Of a DNA stretch of 64,000 nucleotides, positions 22,091-31,707 are shown piece by piece. The DNA comes from Romanomermis culicivorax (taxonomy: Eukaryota; Nematoda; Enoplea; Mermithida; Mermithidae): NCBI GenBank assembly GCA_963922205.1, contig CAWUHX010000317.1, positions 1-64,000 of the forward strand. The letters are read 5' to 3'. The position numbers and the translations under genes are program-made. The first letter of the stretch is position 1. Each line of letters begins with the position of its first letter. Under the pieces are notes generated by a model. It was not told the DNA's origin, did not search any database, and saw only the letters and a list, made by a program, of their open reading frames with translations.

Positions 22091-25000
22091 ATGACAATAT
22101 GGCCGTGTCAGAAGGTCAACGCCACCTACGTTTATGACTCGTACCGGGTGGGAAACATTTGCTACAAGTACTTACCTGTACAGGTCGGCGGCATCATCTA
22201 TTTCGCCACCCCCGGTGGTCCAGATCTCATTAAATCTAGCCCAATCGTGCCGTGTCATCACCACTTTACAGGGATTTTCCGAAATCGCTCGGGCTGGTTT
22301 ACTGAGTCTGGCGCGGTCCATGTGAGCCACATCCCACTGGAACTCTTCTGGAAGCAGCGCTTCAACATCACTCACTTTGAGGCACCGGCGCTCTTCCATG
22401 ACCAGTTGGCGATGACCTCTTCAAACTTTGCCTTCTTTAAACAGTATGTTTACAAGACTGAGCAAATTGAAGCGGTACTCAACGGGCTGGTAAACTTTAC
22501 CGCTGGTCTATCCCTGCAACCAGACGCCATCTACCAGGCTTTTGCAGGGGTAGGAACCGACATCAAGGCCTCTCTGGAAGGTGTCCGTCTGGCAGCAAAC
22601 CATGTTATTACAGGTCAACAACACACCCTCGCCCAGGGCTTGCATGCTGTCCTGAGCGGGCCAGTCCAGTTGATCTTTAACATCCTAATTACCCTGACGG
22701 TGCTGATCGGTGTCAGATACCTTGCCTATCTTGGTGTATCTTATTATCTCAGCTATCGTCTGCGGAGCAAACAGGTCAGGTTTGTTAGCCGTTTCTCCCC
22801 GTTGGGTCTTTACTGTAAAGTCCAACGCTGGATCGGTTTTCACTACGTGCAAAACGATGTGCCCTCCCAGCTTGACCGAATCACACCGTGTTTCGTCGTG
22901 CTGCTGGACACCAAGGAAACTCCTGCTTTCCTTGACACGGGTTGCCCCCGCACTATCATTAGCCAACGTCATCATAAGGCCTTGGCTAAAGAAAGTCCGA
23001 AGGCGGTCATGGCATTCCAGCAACATCACCACTTTAACCCATTGATGAGCATCAATGGTAAAGCCGTTCATACCATCCTTTCGGGACCATATGAAATCAT
23101 GTTGCCCGGAAACCGCCAGCTGAACACACGGATCGATATACATCTCCATGTGTGCAAGACTACGTCTCCCTTCTGGGCACCTGTTGACCTCATACTCGGA
23201 CTGGACTTCTTAGAACAGTTCAAGAACATTATGTTTGACTACCAACGTAATGTTTGTCCGCTGGACGCGGTAGAATTACCCCTCCTGCTGACCACGCCGG
23301 AGATTGACCAGATCGACCCCTGGTGGGAGAACACCCGTGCTCTCTCAAGAAGCTCACACAGGTCCGGATCACGATCGCGGTCCAGGGCTTCGTCCATCTC
23401 TCCGCCACACTCACGGGCCTCCTCAGTTGCCTCATCACGTGGGTCAACCAGGGGATCCCGGGCCTCTTCTAGATGGGCAAGTTGTCATTTGTCGACCTTG
23501 CACGGGTCAGGTTGCCCTCGACCTCCGCCTGGAAACTCTCCAGTCACGCTAGAGAAAGGCCGATACCATGAGCCAAGTGATTCAGATGCTCCGGCATCAC
23601 CCGTGCCAAACGCGCCACCGCTATCGGACACCGAGATTGAATCACTAGGAGCTACTCAGAGCCCAAGGGACCACTCAGACCACGTACTCACGGTACAGGA
23701 TGAGTCCACCCTTCTGAACGACCCGGAACCCTCCGTCGGATACGCTCTAGTAGGTCTACTACGTCGTACGGGACTGCCGATTCCAAAGCGGTCCGGTAAG
23801 ACTAAACACACTAGTGGTGCCACCACACCTGATTCCGGTCATGTGGTCTCTGCTTTTTACCTAAATGATATTCGGACACCCCATATCAGAGTTCTTCTTA
23901 ACAACTGGGTAGAAGCAAAGGCACTGGTCGACACAGGAGCTGTTTTCTCACTCCTGGACCACAAGTTAGCGGCCCAGCTGCCCAACTTGTCACTTTCACC
24001 AACCAGGGCTTGTCCTATCGCAGCCAATGGGTCCCCAATCCCGCTGCTAGGAGCAGCCTACATCAGGGTTACAATGGCTGATGTCTCTGAACGGATTCAG
24101 GTCCAAATACAGGAGAACTGTTCAGCTGAACTGGTCCTCGGAACAAACTTCCTTGGCCGGTTCAATTGTGTCAGCTTGAACTGGGAGAAATCCTTCCTCC
24201 AGTTCAAAGAAAGTAGAATCCCCTGTGACGGTCTCATCCACAGCCCACCTTCTGCCCGCGGCGCCTTGCCCCTGAAGGACTTGGTAATTCTGGAGCCTCG
24301 CTCCCTGACAGGATTCACTGTACCTGTTCCACCAATCTATACGAACGTACCTGAAGTGGCCTTCTTTCCGAAGCACCTCACTGGGTCTCAAAGACACGTA
24401 TATTTTGCTGGGAGCGTGAGTAGCGTGACCAACGGTCACATACCACTTCAAGTAGTTAACCCGAATACTCATTCCGTGGTTCTCTACCCGCACATGACCA
24501 TCGGTCATGTGCAAATGCATAGTGAGCCCTCACGGGAATCACCGGTCGACTCAGACACCGTCCTCCATCGTCAGTGGGTCGAGGCCATTGCTGTAATCTC
24601 ACCGGACATCTCCCCTCGGGACCGGGCAGCCTTACTCGATCTGCTGGTTGCATACACCGACCTTTATGCTCTTGATGAAAAGGACACAGGTTCCACTGAT
24701 CTCGTCCAGCACGAAATCAGCACGGGCGATGCCTGCCCAGTCCCCCGTTTCCCTTACCGGTCCTCACCTAAGGAAAAGGATCTCATCATGCAGGAGGTCA
24801 AGGCGCTCCAGGATAAAGGTATTATTCGGCCGAGCACGTTGCCGTGGGCTACTAATACTGTCCTGGTGCGCAAGAAAAACGGTTCTCACCGTATGTGTGT
24901 TGATTTTCGTGGTCTTAACGAGGTCACAAAAAAGGATGTCTACCCTCTCCCACGGATAGATGACATTCTCGACACACTCAAGGGTATGAAGTATTTCACT

Positions 25001-25414
25001 ACCCTTGACCAGGCTAACGCTTATTGGTCAATCCAGATTGCTGAGGCGGATAAGGAAAAGACGGCATTTAATACGCCTATTGGACTTTACAAATTCAATT
25101 ATTTGCCTTTTGGTCTGTGCAACGCACCAGGGACATTTCAACGCCTTATGGACCTCCTCCTTACTGGAATCCAATGGCGCATGGTTCTGACCTATCTCGA
25201 CGACATTTTGGTGTTCCGGAACTTTCACACCCAAATGCTTGAGCGCCTGGCAGATGTGTTCGCCCGTCTTCGCCGGGGTGGAATGAAGCTCAAACTGAGC
25301 AAGTGCAAATTCTCGCACTCAGAGGTAGAGTACCTAGGCTATCCGCCGCCTGCTGACCAACCCTCCTATCCTGCGCCATCCGGACTTTTCGAAATCCTTT
25401 ATCCTTCAAACTGA
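22091..25414 (+). CDS. polyprotein: glycoprotein-like domain, two retropepsin-like domains, reverse transcriptase
   Basis: 1107 aa. Residues 1-225 look like the C-terminal part of a membrane glycoprotein. There are four N-glycosylation sequons (N10, N65, N92, N135), paired cysteines near 6, 24 and 55, and a hydrophobic membrane segment at about 192-222. Residues about 265-385 form a retropepsin-like domain (LDTG at 281-284, LILGLDFL at 367-374). Residues 415-460 are Ser/Arg-rich. Residues about 585-705 form a second retropepsin (LVDTGA at 612-617, LVLGTNFL at 681-688). Residues about 885-1083 are a Ty3/gypsy reverse transcriptase with [13 protein letters not shown] and the catalytic YLDD at 1035-1038. 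The frame leaves pol at an internal deletion just after the RT (VEYLGY), so the last ~25 residues are out of frame. The ATG at 22091 lies inside homology shared with gypsy-2, so the true N-terminus is lost. Confidence 0.85.
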   Translation: MTIWPCQKVNATYVYDSYRVGNICYKYLPVQVGGIIYFATPGGPDLIKSSPIVPCHHHFTGIFRNRSGWFTESGAVHVSHIPLELFWKQRFNITHFEAPALFHDQLAMTSSNFAFFKQYVYKTEQIEAVLNGLVNFTAGLSLQPDAIYQAFAGVGTDIKASLEGVRLAANHVITGQQHTLAQGLHAVLSGPVQLIFNILITLTVLIGVRYLAYLGVSYYLSYRLRSKQVRFVSRFSPLGLYCKVQRWIGFHYVQNDVPSQLDRITPCFVVLLDTKETPAFLDTGCPRTIISQRHHKALAKESPKAVMAFQQHHHFNPLMSINGKAVHTILSGPYEIMLPGNRQLNTRIDIHLHVCKTTSPFWAPVDLILGLDFLEQFKNIMFDYQRNVCPLDAVELPLLLTTPEIDQIDPWWENTRALSRSSHRSGSRSRSRASSISPPHSRASSVASSRGSTRGSRASSRWASCHLSTLHGSGCPRPPPGNSPVTLEKGRYHEPSDSDAPASPVPNAPPLSDTEIESLGATQSPRDHSDHVLTVQDESTLLNDPEPSVGYALVGLLRRTGLPIPKRSGKTKHTSGATTPDSGHVVSAFYLNDIRTPHIRVLLNNWVEAKALVDTGAVFSLLDHKLAAQLPNLSLSPTRACPIAANGSPIPLLGAAYIRVTMADVSERIQVQIQENCSAELVLGTNFLGRFNCVSLNWEKSFLQFKESRIPCDGLIHSPPSARGALPLKDLVILEPRSLTGFTVPVPPIYTNVPEVAFFPKHLTGSQRHVYFAGSVSSVTNGHIPLQVVNPNTHSVVLYPHMTIGHVQMHSEPSRESPVDSDTVLHRQWVEAIAVISPDISPRDRAALLDLLVAYTDLYALDEKDTGSTDLVQHEISTGDACPVPRFPYRSSPKEKDLIMQEVKALQDKGIIRPSTLPWATNTVLVRKKNGSHRMCVDFRGLNEVTKKDVYPLPRIDDILDTLKGMKYFTTLDQANAYWSIQIAEADKEKTAFNTPIGLYKFNYLPFGLCNAPGTFQRLMDLLLTGIQWRMVLTYLDDILVFRNFHTQMLERLADVFARLRRGGMKLKLSKCKFSHSEVEYLGYPPPADQPSYPAPSGLFEILYPSN
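25330..25362 (+). other. deletion junction between RT and RNase H
   Basis: The YLG(H/Y) block that ends the RT lies about 21 bp before the RHPDFSK block of RNase H, whereas about 255 bp separate them in gypsy-2. The size difference is not a multiple of three and explains the frame change between the two ORFs. Confidence 0.7.
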
Positions 25415-27515
25415 TGCAAGTATTTCGGGGATAGGAGCGGTTCTAAGCCAGTTAGACGAACTTGGATACGATCATCCTGTCGCGTACGCCAGCCGAGGGT
25501 TAACAGCGGCCGAGAAAAACTATTCCATTACAGAACTGGAAACTCTCGCTGTTGTCCATTTCGTCAAGCACTTTCGACCATACCTCTTCCAGCACGAGGT
25601 GGTCGTTCAGACTGACCATACCGCGGTCAAAGCAGTGTTGGAGAAGCCTAGCCCCTCTGCTCGGATCTCTCGGTGGGGACTCCTGCTCGCCGAATTCAAA
25701 CTGACAATTCGGCCGCGAAAAGGTCAGTCTAATGGTAATGCTGATGCATTATCACGCCTGCCGGATCCTAACTCCCTCACCGGTCAGAGTATTGATGATA
25801 CTCCCCTTTACAGACCTGAGGGGCATGTTATGATGATCACCGATGGTGCGCAGCACCTGGCGAGATCAAGGACCTTGACCGATGGTGTGCAGCACCTGGC
25901 GCGTTCAAGTAATTCAGCACCGATCACTGTTGGCGCGGAGTGCCCGGTACGATCAGAGTCTTATGCCGAGATATCGGTTGGTGCGCAGCACCCCGACCTT
26001 TTCGCTGCTCAGCTGGAGGATCCGGAGTTAGCCGACATCATTCGCTCTCTTAAGCCTCTGGGCGACCTGAATGATGTGCGAGGCTACCAGCTGTTGGATA
26101 ACGTTCTTCAGAAATGGACAGGCGAGTCCAATAAGATTGTCATACCCAGATCCATGGTTACTACCATTATCCGGGCTCATCATGATGACATCTTAGCTGG
26201 ACACTTTGGTGCTAAACGTACTGCGCGGCTCATTGCTCGCAGATACCACTGGCCTTCCCTCAGTCGGGATGTCAAATCCTTCTGTCAGCGGTGTGATCTC
26301 TGCCAAGGGAATAAGCCCACTAGACAGAAAACCACTGCGACCCTGAAACCCATCACCATCACGGGACCGTTTCATCGGGTAGGTGTCGACTGTATGGGAC
26401 CAATGACCACTAGCGAAGCTGGCAACCGTTTCATCGTAGTCTTCATCGACTACTTTACGAAATGGGTCGAGGCTTTTGCTACTCCGGACATCACTGCGCA
26501 CACCATAGCCCGGCTGTTTGTAACGCAAATTGTCTGCCGGCACGGGGCACCGCAGATTCTTCAGTCAGATCGTGGCACTGATTTCACATCAAAACTGATG
26601 ACTGAGATCACTGCGATCTGCGCAACGAAGAAGATCCACTCTACCGCCTATCATCCGATGACCAACGGCGAGGTGGAGAGAGCTAATCAGACGCTAGCCA
26701 CACGGCTACATATGTATGTTCATCAAGGACATACCGATTGGGATGAACACCTACCATACGCTGTGTTTGCCGTCAATATCAGCATGAATGAGTCAACAGG
26801 GTACTCGCCCTTTCAACTCATGTACAGTCACACACCCATGCTCCCTGTTGATGCCGCGCTCTCATTCAACCCTCCGGCCCATATCATTAATGTTTCCTCA
26901 TATGATATGGAGGTCAAACGTCATTTCACGAATGTGTTAACCTTAATCCAGAGTCGGATTGAGAAAGCACAGGAGGCCTATGCACGGTCTTACGACCGGA
27001 GGGCACACGATGTCTCGTACAAAGTAGGGGATCAGGTGCTCAAACTGCGCACCTCCAGCAAACCTGGACTCACTCCTAAATTGCTGCCCATCTACGATGG
27101 GCCCTATCTTGTAACAAGTGTGGCATATCCCAATGTCACACTTCGTCTCGAGACGGATCAGGAAGACACTGTACATGTCAACCAGCTTCAACTTTACGTG
27201 TCCCCTGAACCACCGAGTGAAGCAGAGGATACACCTCCCACTTCACAGGCAACGGATTCGGCACCCTTATTGTATCCTTCAATAAGCTGGGACTTTACAC
27301 CGAATTTGATTGACCCACATCTTGATGCAGAAGTCCCTGACCCTCAATTCAAGATGCATTCTCTTCATTGTCCCTGCTTACGGACGAGGATGTCCTTTTT
27401 CGAAGGACCCCCGTGCCCCTCACGAAGTATCCATTCTTATTCATGCTGGATTTTAGTGGATAGAAGAGAATGTTCAGCAACCAAAGCGTCACATCCTAGG
27501 CGCATCCCCACGTGA
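25362..27515 (+). CDS. RNase H and integrase part of gypsy-1 pol
   Basis: It opens in frame with [16 protein letters not shown], the start of RNase H (first catalytic Asp), although the first ATG in this frame is at 25599. RNase H ends near GNADALSRLP. Integrase follows: an HHCC zinc region (HHDDILAGHFGAKRT ... CQRCDLC), then a DDE core with VGVDCMGP, SDRGTDFTSK and NGEVERANQ (D, D, E all present), and a C-terminal GPYLV module (about 27095). The protein integrates reverse-transcribed DNA. It is shifted relative to the upstream ORF by a deletion between RT and RNase H. The equivalent part of gypsy-2 has about 255 bp where this element has about 21 bp. The Asp, Glu and Cys residues are intact, so inactivation is recent. 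Confidence 0.85.
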   Translation, partial: PPILRHPDFSKSFILQTDASISGIGAVLSQLDELGYDHPVAYASRGLTAAEKNYSITELETLAVVHFVKHFRPYLFQHEVVVQTDHTAVKAVLEKPSPSARISRWGLLLAEFKLTIRPRKGQSNGNADALSRLPDPNSLTGQSIDDTPLYRPEGHVMMITDGAQHLARSRTLTDGVQHLARSSNSAPITVGAECPVRSESYAEISVGAQHPDLFAAQLEDPELADIIRSLKPLGDLNDVRGYQLLDNVLQKWTGESNKIVIPRSMVTTIIRAHHDDILAGHFGAKRTARLIARRYHWPSLSRDVKSFCQRCDLCQGNKPTRQKTTATLKPITITGPFHRVGVDCMGPMTTSEAGNRFIVVFIDYFTKWVEAFATPDITAHTIARLFVTQIVCRHGAPQILQSDRGTDFTSKLMTEITAICATKKIHSTAYHPMTNGEVERANQTLATRLHMYVHQGHTDWDEHLPYAVFAVNISMNESTGYSPFQLMYSHTPMLPVDAALSFNPPAHIINVSSYDMEVKRHFTNVLTLIQSRIEKAQEAYARSYDRRAHDVSYKVGDQVLKLRTSSKPGLTPKLLPIYDGPYLVTSVAYPNVTLRLETDQEDTVHVNQLQLYVSPEPPSEAEDTPPTSQATDSAPLLYPSISWDFTPNLIDPHLDAEVPDPQFKMHSLHCPCLRTRMSFFEGPPCPSRSIHSYSCWILVDRRECSATKASHPRRIPT

Positions 27516-27640
27516 TAGCCTACACCTCACTGGGTGCATCCCCTGCGATAACCCAATATCTCACACTTCACTGGGTGCATCCTCTGCGATAACCCGATAA
27601 TCTGTACCTCACTGGGCGCATCCTCTGCGATAGCCTACAT
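27499..27640 (+). repeat. ~41-bp tandem repeat downstream of integrase
   Basis: GGGYGCATCCYCTGCGATARCC with following CTCACTG restarts at 27499, 27532, 27573 and 27614. The last two periods are 41 bp. It lies between the integrase stop and the 3' LTR-like block. Confidence 0.75.
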
Positions 27641-27903
27641 CTTGCCCTGAAAATTTTTCTTTTCTGTGTTCTAGACTTTCGCACAGGATACCCAATGTCT
27701 GCAACTTCACGCATCAACAATTTCCGGTTACCATACTGTCGAACGAATTACGATCAAAGAAGGCTCCATCCGCCAACGACCCAACGGACCTATTCGACCA
27801 CTCGCCGTTGCACCTTGGAACGACCTACGACCACAGACACGCCGCACAAACCTCACTACTAACCACCACAAGGACGAGGACGCCCTTTTTCGAAGGACCG
27901 TCG
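27641..27903 (+). other. 3' untranslated part of gypsy-1
   Basis: It contains a second copy of a GGACGAGGAYGYCCTTTTTCGAAGGAC word (27866-27895) that also occurs at 27383-27411. The later one directly precedes the TGTCACGTG start of the 3' LTR-like block. No purine-rich polypurine tract is convincing. Confidence 0.45.
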
Positions 27904-29302
27904 TGTCACGTGCTGCTCAATTCCCCAACGTCACGTGATTCCGATCATGCCAGTATTTTGTTTTTCTTCATAACTCATTTATTACTCATTCATGTTTTTT
28001 TTATTTCATTGTTGCACATGCATTTTATGTTTGTTTTTATATTTTTCATGCATTTCTATGTTTCGTTTTGTTATATTTTTATTTCTTTATGAACGCGGGC
28101 TACAGTAGGCCCTTTAGCTAAAAACTTCCGCCAGTCGTGCTCCACGAGCACATGGCTATTTTTGGTGCATTCATGCACCTCTTATCATCAAAAATTAGCA
28201 TCGTTTTTGTTACGCAAAAACGACTAGCTAAGAAGTTTAGCTAAAGATGTTCATATGCTTGGCATAGGCACTGCAGTCGGCCTCAGTGCTAAACGCATGT
28301 GAACAAAAAATGTCTATGTGCTCATAGGCATCTTCTGCATCGCGTCTAGCTGCAGAAGTTAGCTTGGACGCCGAGAAACTCCGCCCAAGCTGCAGCTGTA
28401 GCCAAACATGTCCTTAAAAGGACATGTTTCTTTAGTTTTTCGCTCATTCTTGGGTTCACCAAGCTTCCCTCCGGTTGTAACTCCACGTCCGCCACCTTCG
28501 TTATAAATTTGCATAATTTTATATACGCCTGTGCGTCCGCCGCCTTATTGCCAATAAATTTGCATAAATTTACCCTTGTTCACTGCGTCCGCCGCTTACC
28601 GCCTACAGTACCCACTGCCCATCAGTGCCAGGTGTCCGAACGCCCCTGGTTCGTGAAGAAAACGTTGGAGAATCGCCTCCCGATCGCCGCCACTCGCCGC
28701 TAGGACTCGTGTGGATCGCATCCCCCCGCTCCAGTGCCAGAAGACCGAAAGTATCCAGGGACTTGCCGCCCGTTGCGTCGAATCACTTGAGAAACAGGAC
28801 TAGGTGAGTCTTCTCAGGGAATTATTGTTATTTGTGGGGTATTTGTTGGGAAATCCTTCCTAAGTCAGTTTCCCAAGGTAGTAAGTAGGGCCTCCACCTC
28901 TCAGGTTCGGGCTAAAAGGGGCTGTCTGGTTCATAATTGGGTCCCACAAATTAGGTCATTTTACGGGTGACCCTGTCCCCACTCTCACTGAGTAGGACTC
29001 GGGGATTGTCGCACCTAGCCTGGCAGCGTTGTCCATTACCCTACAGCAAGACCCCAAGGACAACACCAGAGAACCAACTATAGACCTCTCTATAGCCACC
29101 ATTCGCCAGGTTAGGCCCCAACGCCAACCAGGGAAGCCTGGGGAAAATGCCAGTATCCATCAGGAGTCACAGCCTATTACTCACTGTAATAGGATCAATC
29201 TGATATGGTTCACCATCAATGTGACGTCTAAAACACGGTATTACCTGATGAGATACCCAAACCTCCCCAGCTCTCCCAAATCCACCTGTCATACACGTGA
29301 CA
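27904..29302 (+). repeat. 3' LTR-like block with perfect 9-bp inverted ends
   Basis: It begins TGTCACGTG (27904-27912) and ends CACGTGACA (29294-29302), perfect inverted ends of LTR type. Inside are a hairpin array (28112-28429), an AATAAA (about 28552), and a TGGTTCATAATTGGG word (about 28930) that resembles a primer-binding site. If that word is real, the block may hold an LTR plus leader of a different element. It does not resemble the 5' LTR at 21256. Confidence 0.45.
28112..28429 (+). repeat. array of consecutive stem-loops
   Basis: About 320 bp folds into a near-continuous chain of perfect or near-perfect hairpins. Positions are 28137-28151 (6-bp stem), 28164-28179 (7 bp), 28202-28222 (8 bp), an outer stem pairing 28112-28128 with 28232-28246, 28252-28301, 28310-28331 (9 bp with one G.T), 28332-28358 (8 bp), 28361-28391 (7 bp) and 28404-28429 (12-bp stem, 2-nt loop). 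This is direct from the sequence; the function is unknown. Confidence 0.85.
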
Positions 29303-29690
29303 TGGCGTAAAATGTGACAACACCAAGTGAAAATTCATATTACCAATCAACTTTTGCGAAGATCTCAATACATCGATGTTTTGACTATCGTTTCGTCAAG
29401 AGAAACTTTAGTTTGTGTTCTCAAAAATATCATCAAATTGTTAAATTCTGAAATTAATGAAAAGCAAAGTAAACATGTATAATTATATTGGTCATAAAGG
29501 TATTTTACTCAAAAATTTGAACATCTAATTAAGCAGGTTTATAAGTTTCCACTATGAAATTAAAACTTTTGTTTCATAGCGAATGATCGTAAAATGAACA
29601 AGTTGTAATGAGAATATTTCATCGTGAGGTTTGAATCATTGCAAGTAGAGTGAAGTGAAGTTTAATGTAGTTAATTTCTCTTTTTTTTAG
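29303..29690. other. AT-rich flank, no gene seen
   Basis: No domain or repeat recognised. It may be intron or remaining sequence of the helicase module disrupted by gypsy-1. Confidence 0.4.
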
Positions 29691-29946
29691 ATGTTGAGAG
29701 ATGTTATCGCCTTGCCATTCCAAGAAGTTTACCGCAATGCAGTTTTTCTAAAAGTGTGCATGTTTTCAAAGATCGACTTGACCGAGAACTGGATGAAGCA
29801 TTCAGGTGTAGGTTTACACTGCCAAAAACTCACGAAATATTTTACTTTAAAATTTTATTGGTTTCAGTGATTTAATATTCATCAATTTATATCGAAACAC
29901 ACTTGCGACACAATCTATGAGGAAATTTCTTACGAAATTAGTTTAA
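29691..29946 (+). pseudogene. possible two-exon coding remnant
   Basis: A pyrimidine-rich TTTTTTTTAG acceptor precedes an open exon (29691-about 29810) encoding SKSVHVFKDRLDRELDEAF, followed by a GT donor. A further acceptor (GGTTTCAG) leads into an exon from about 29869 that joins in phase and ends with a stop at about 29946. The product has no recognised domain. It may be the 3' part of the helicase gene cut off by gypsy-1, but no UPF1 motif supports that. Confidence 0.35.
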
Positions 29947-30042
29947 GTTTTACAGCATCATGAACTTTTTTCAAAGTAAACATATTTGTATCAAAAAGAA
30001 AAGATTTTGAATATGACTGCATTGTATTCGATACTTAGGGGA

Positions 30043-30186
30043 GTTCGAATTTGCCGCAGCTTAAGAATTTATACAGATCGGTATTGTCTCGTATTTTTTC
30101 CGAAAGAACAGTACGATTGATTCGCGCAGGCCCATGCTGTTTTCCAAATGGCAAGAGTTTCTTCAATATATTTCCAATTTGTAATT
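30043..30186 (+). other. possible exon remnant
   Basis: After an acceptor (GATACTTAG) an open frame encodes SSNLPQLKNLYRSVLSRIFS and about 28 further residues to a stop. It is denser in coding-like codons than its surroundings, but no family is recognised. Confidence 0.25.
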
Positions 30187-31512
30187 GATTATGTACATAT
30201 TTTATGTTCATTTTTACGGTTTCATTGTATTTATTTTTTCATGTATTTTATCGACATACATGATGTAGGGCATTAAAATTATGACAGTTTTTGATTATGA
30301 CTCGGACAGAAAAATTGTTTATTGAATTACTTTAGCATGAAGTTTTATAACATGATGTGTCGATAATTATTTCGTAGTTTTACTGTCTTATTTCTCTATT
30401 GGAATCTAATTTTTAAATCTGTGTAATAATAATAAAATAGTTCACTTCAGTATTTCTATATATGTTTTTCATAAAACGGTTACAAATAATGAATCTTGAA
30501 AGTGAGTGATATTTCATATTTTCTGCAAACTGTACGTCATATGGGAATAAAATTCACCGATGGCACACAACTATCTTAGAAATATTTTGAGCAGAAAAAT
30601 GTACATTAAAAGGATCGTGTACAGTATTTTCAAGTCATCTAATATTAATGTAATTATTTATTTTAGCAGCATTTTGTAAAAAACAGACTGTAAATTGTTC
30701 AAGTCATTATTCTGGTTTTGAATTACCTGAGGTTTTGAATTATTCAAATGAAGTTATATGGTTATCTAAAAAGATACATTAGCGAGAAATGTTTAAAGCC
30801 ATTAAATAATTGTTTTCTCGATTTTCAAACAATATTTAAAAAAAAGTTTTTAAGATACAGTTGAGTTTTACCATGATTAGTATTAAAAATTTTTTTGTGG
30901 AAGATAAGGCAATGTTGTGCATGTATGTGTATTAGATCGCACTTTTAATTCATGACACAGATGTATATCAAACTTACTGTAATGAATATTTTGAAACATC
31001 AAGTTTAGGTTTCAAAATTATTAATTTTCAATCCTGTTGTTTATTATGTTAGGTTTCTTCACTATGCACAAGTTTTGTTCTTTTCATCTTTTGGATTATG
31101 AATTCACATTTGTTTTGTTACTCTCCTACAATTTGTCATAAATAACTGTTTTCCTTAGCTTTTAAAGTAGTTTAGCGCAAATTTTTAATTAACCAGTTAT
31201 TGTTTATGAAACTGAATGTTCGGTTGGAGACGTTAAAAACGACTTAGAATCATACAATGCATGTCAGAGATGATGAAAACGTTTGATTATACTTGCTTTT
31301 CACTTTTTAATTTGCCAAAGCTATAACATTGCGACACAGTTAGTCTCTGTACACTATGGGAATTTGTTAGATTTATATTTTAGAAAGTCAAGTTATAATT
31401 ATTTTGTACCACTTATATCAAGTGAACTAAATGTAGATTTGTTTTTTACTGTGATTGTTATCATCTGTAAATTGTTATTGTTCTGTTGTCGTTTGTTTCG
31501 AATTTCGATTTT
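30187..31512. other. gene-free AT-rich stretch
   Basis: No domain recognised. It contains one right-end-like piece of the CTATAGTCTG element family (GCATTTTGTAAAAAACAGACTGTA, about 30669-30692) without a matching left end. Confidence 0.5.
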
Positions 31513-31635
31513 GTTACTAATTTGCTGCAATACATTTTGTTTCTTTCTACGATTCTTTTTTGTTACTACTTTGCTGTTATTTGTTCGATTTCGATTCAAA
31601 ACGTATCGTCATTGTTTGACATTACCACTTTGCCC
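31513..31635 (+). promoter_or_regulatory. motif array 2 upstream of the RPA-like gene
   Basis: GTTACTAATTTGCTG (31513-31527), GTTACTACTTTGCTG (31562-31576) and ATTACCACTTTGCCC (31621-31635) lie on the same strand as, and within 200 bp of, the RPA-like start at 31708. Spacing is roughly 50-60 bp, as in array 1. Confidence 0.5.
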
Positions 31636-31707
31636 AACAGATGAAGAAAATTGCCATATTCGATTTTTGAATTGGGTATATCGATGTCATAAAACAACCA
31701 TTCGAAT

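Larger units (their letters stand above)
21256..29302 (+). mobile_element. gypsy-1: Ty3/gypsy-type LTR retrotransposon, GC-rich
   Basis: A plus-strand element with a 5' LTR (21256-about 21995), one long ORF for a glycoprotein-like domain, protease and RT (22091-25414), an RNase H/integrase ORF (to 27515) and a 3' LTR-like block (27904-29302). It is visibly richer in G+C and in CpG than its surroundings. No gag is present: coding homology to gypsy-2 begins at GAATTCACAGG (about 22073), inside the glycoprotein-like region. The two terminal blocks do not resemble each other and no TSD was found (left flank GCATA, right flank TGGCG), so it may be a recombinant or may contain a second LTR family. 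An internal deletion of roughly 235 bp at 25340-25360 inactivates pol. Confidence 0.8.
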
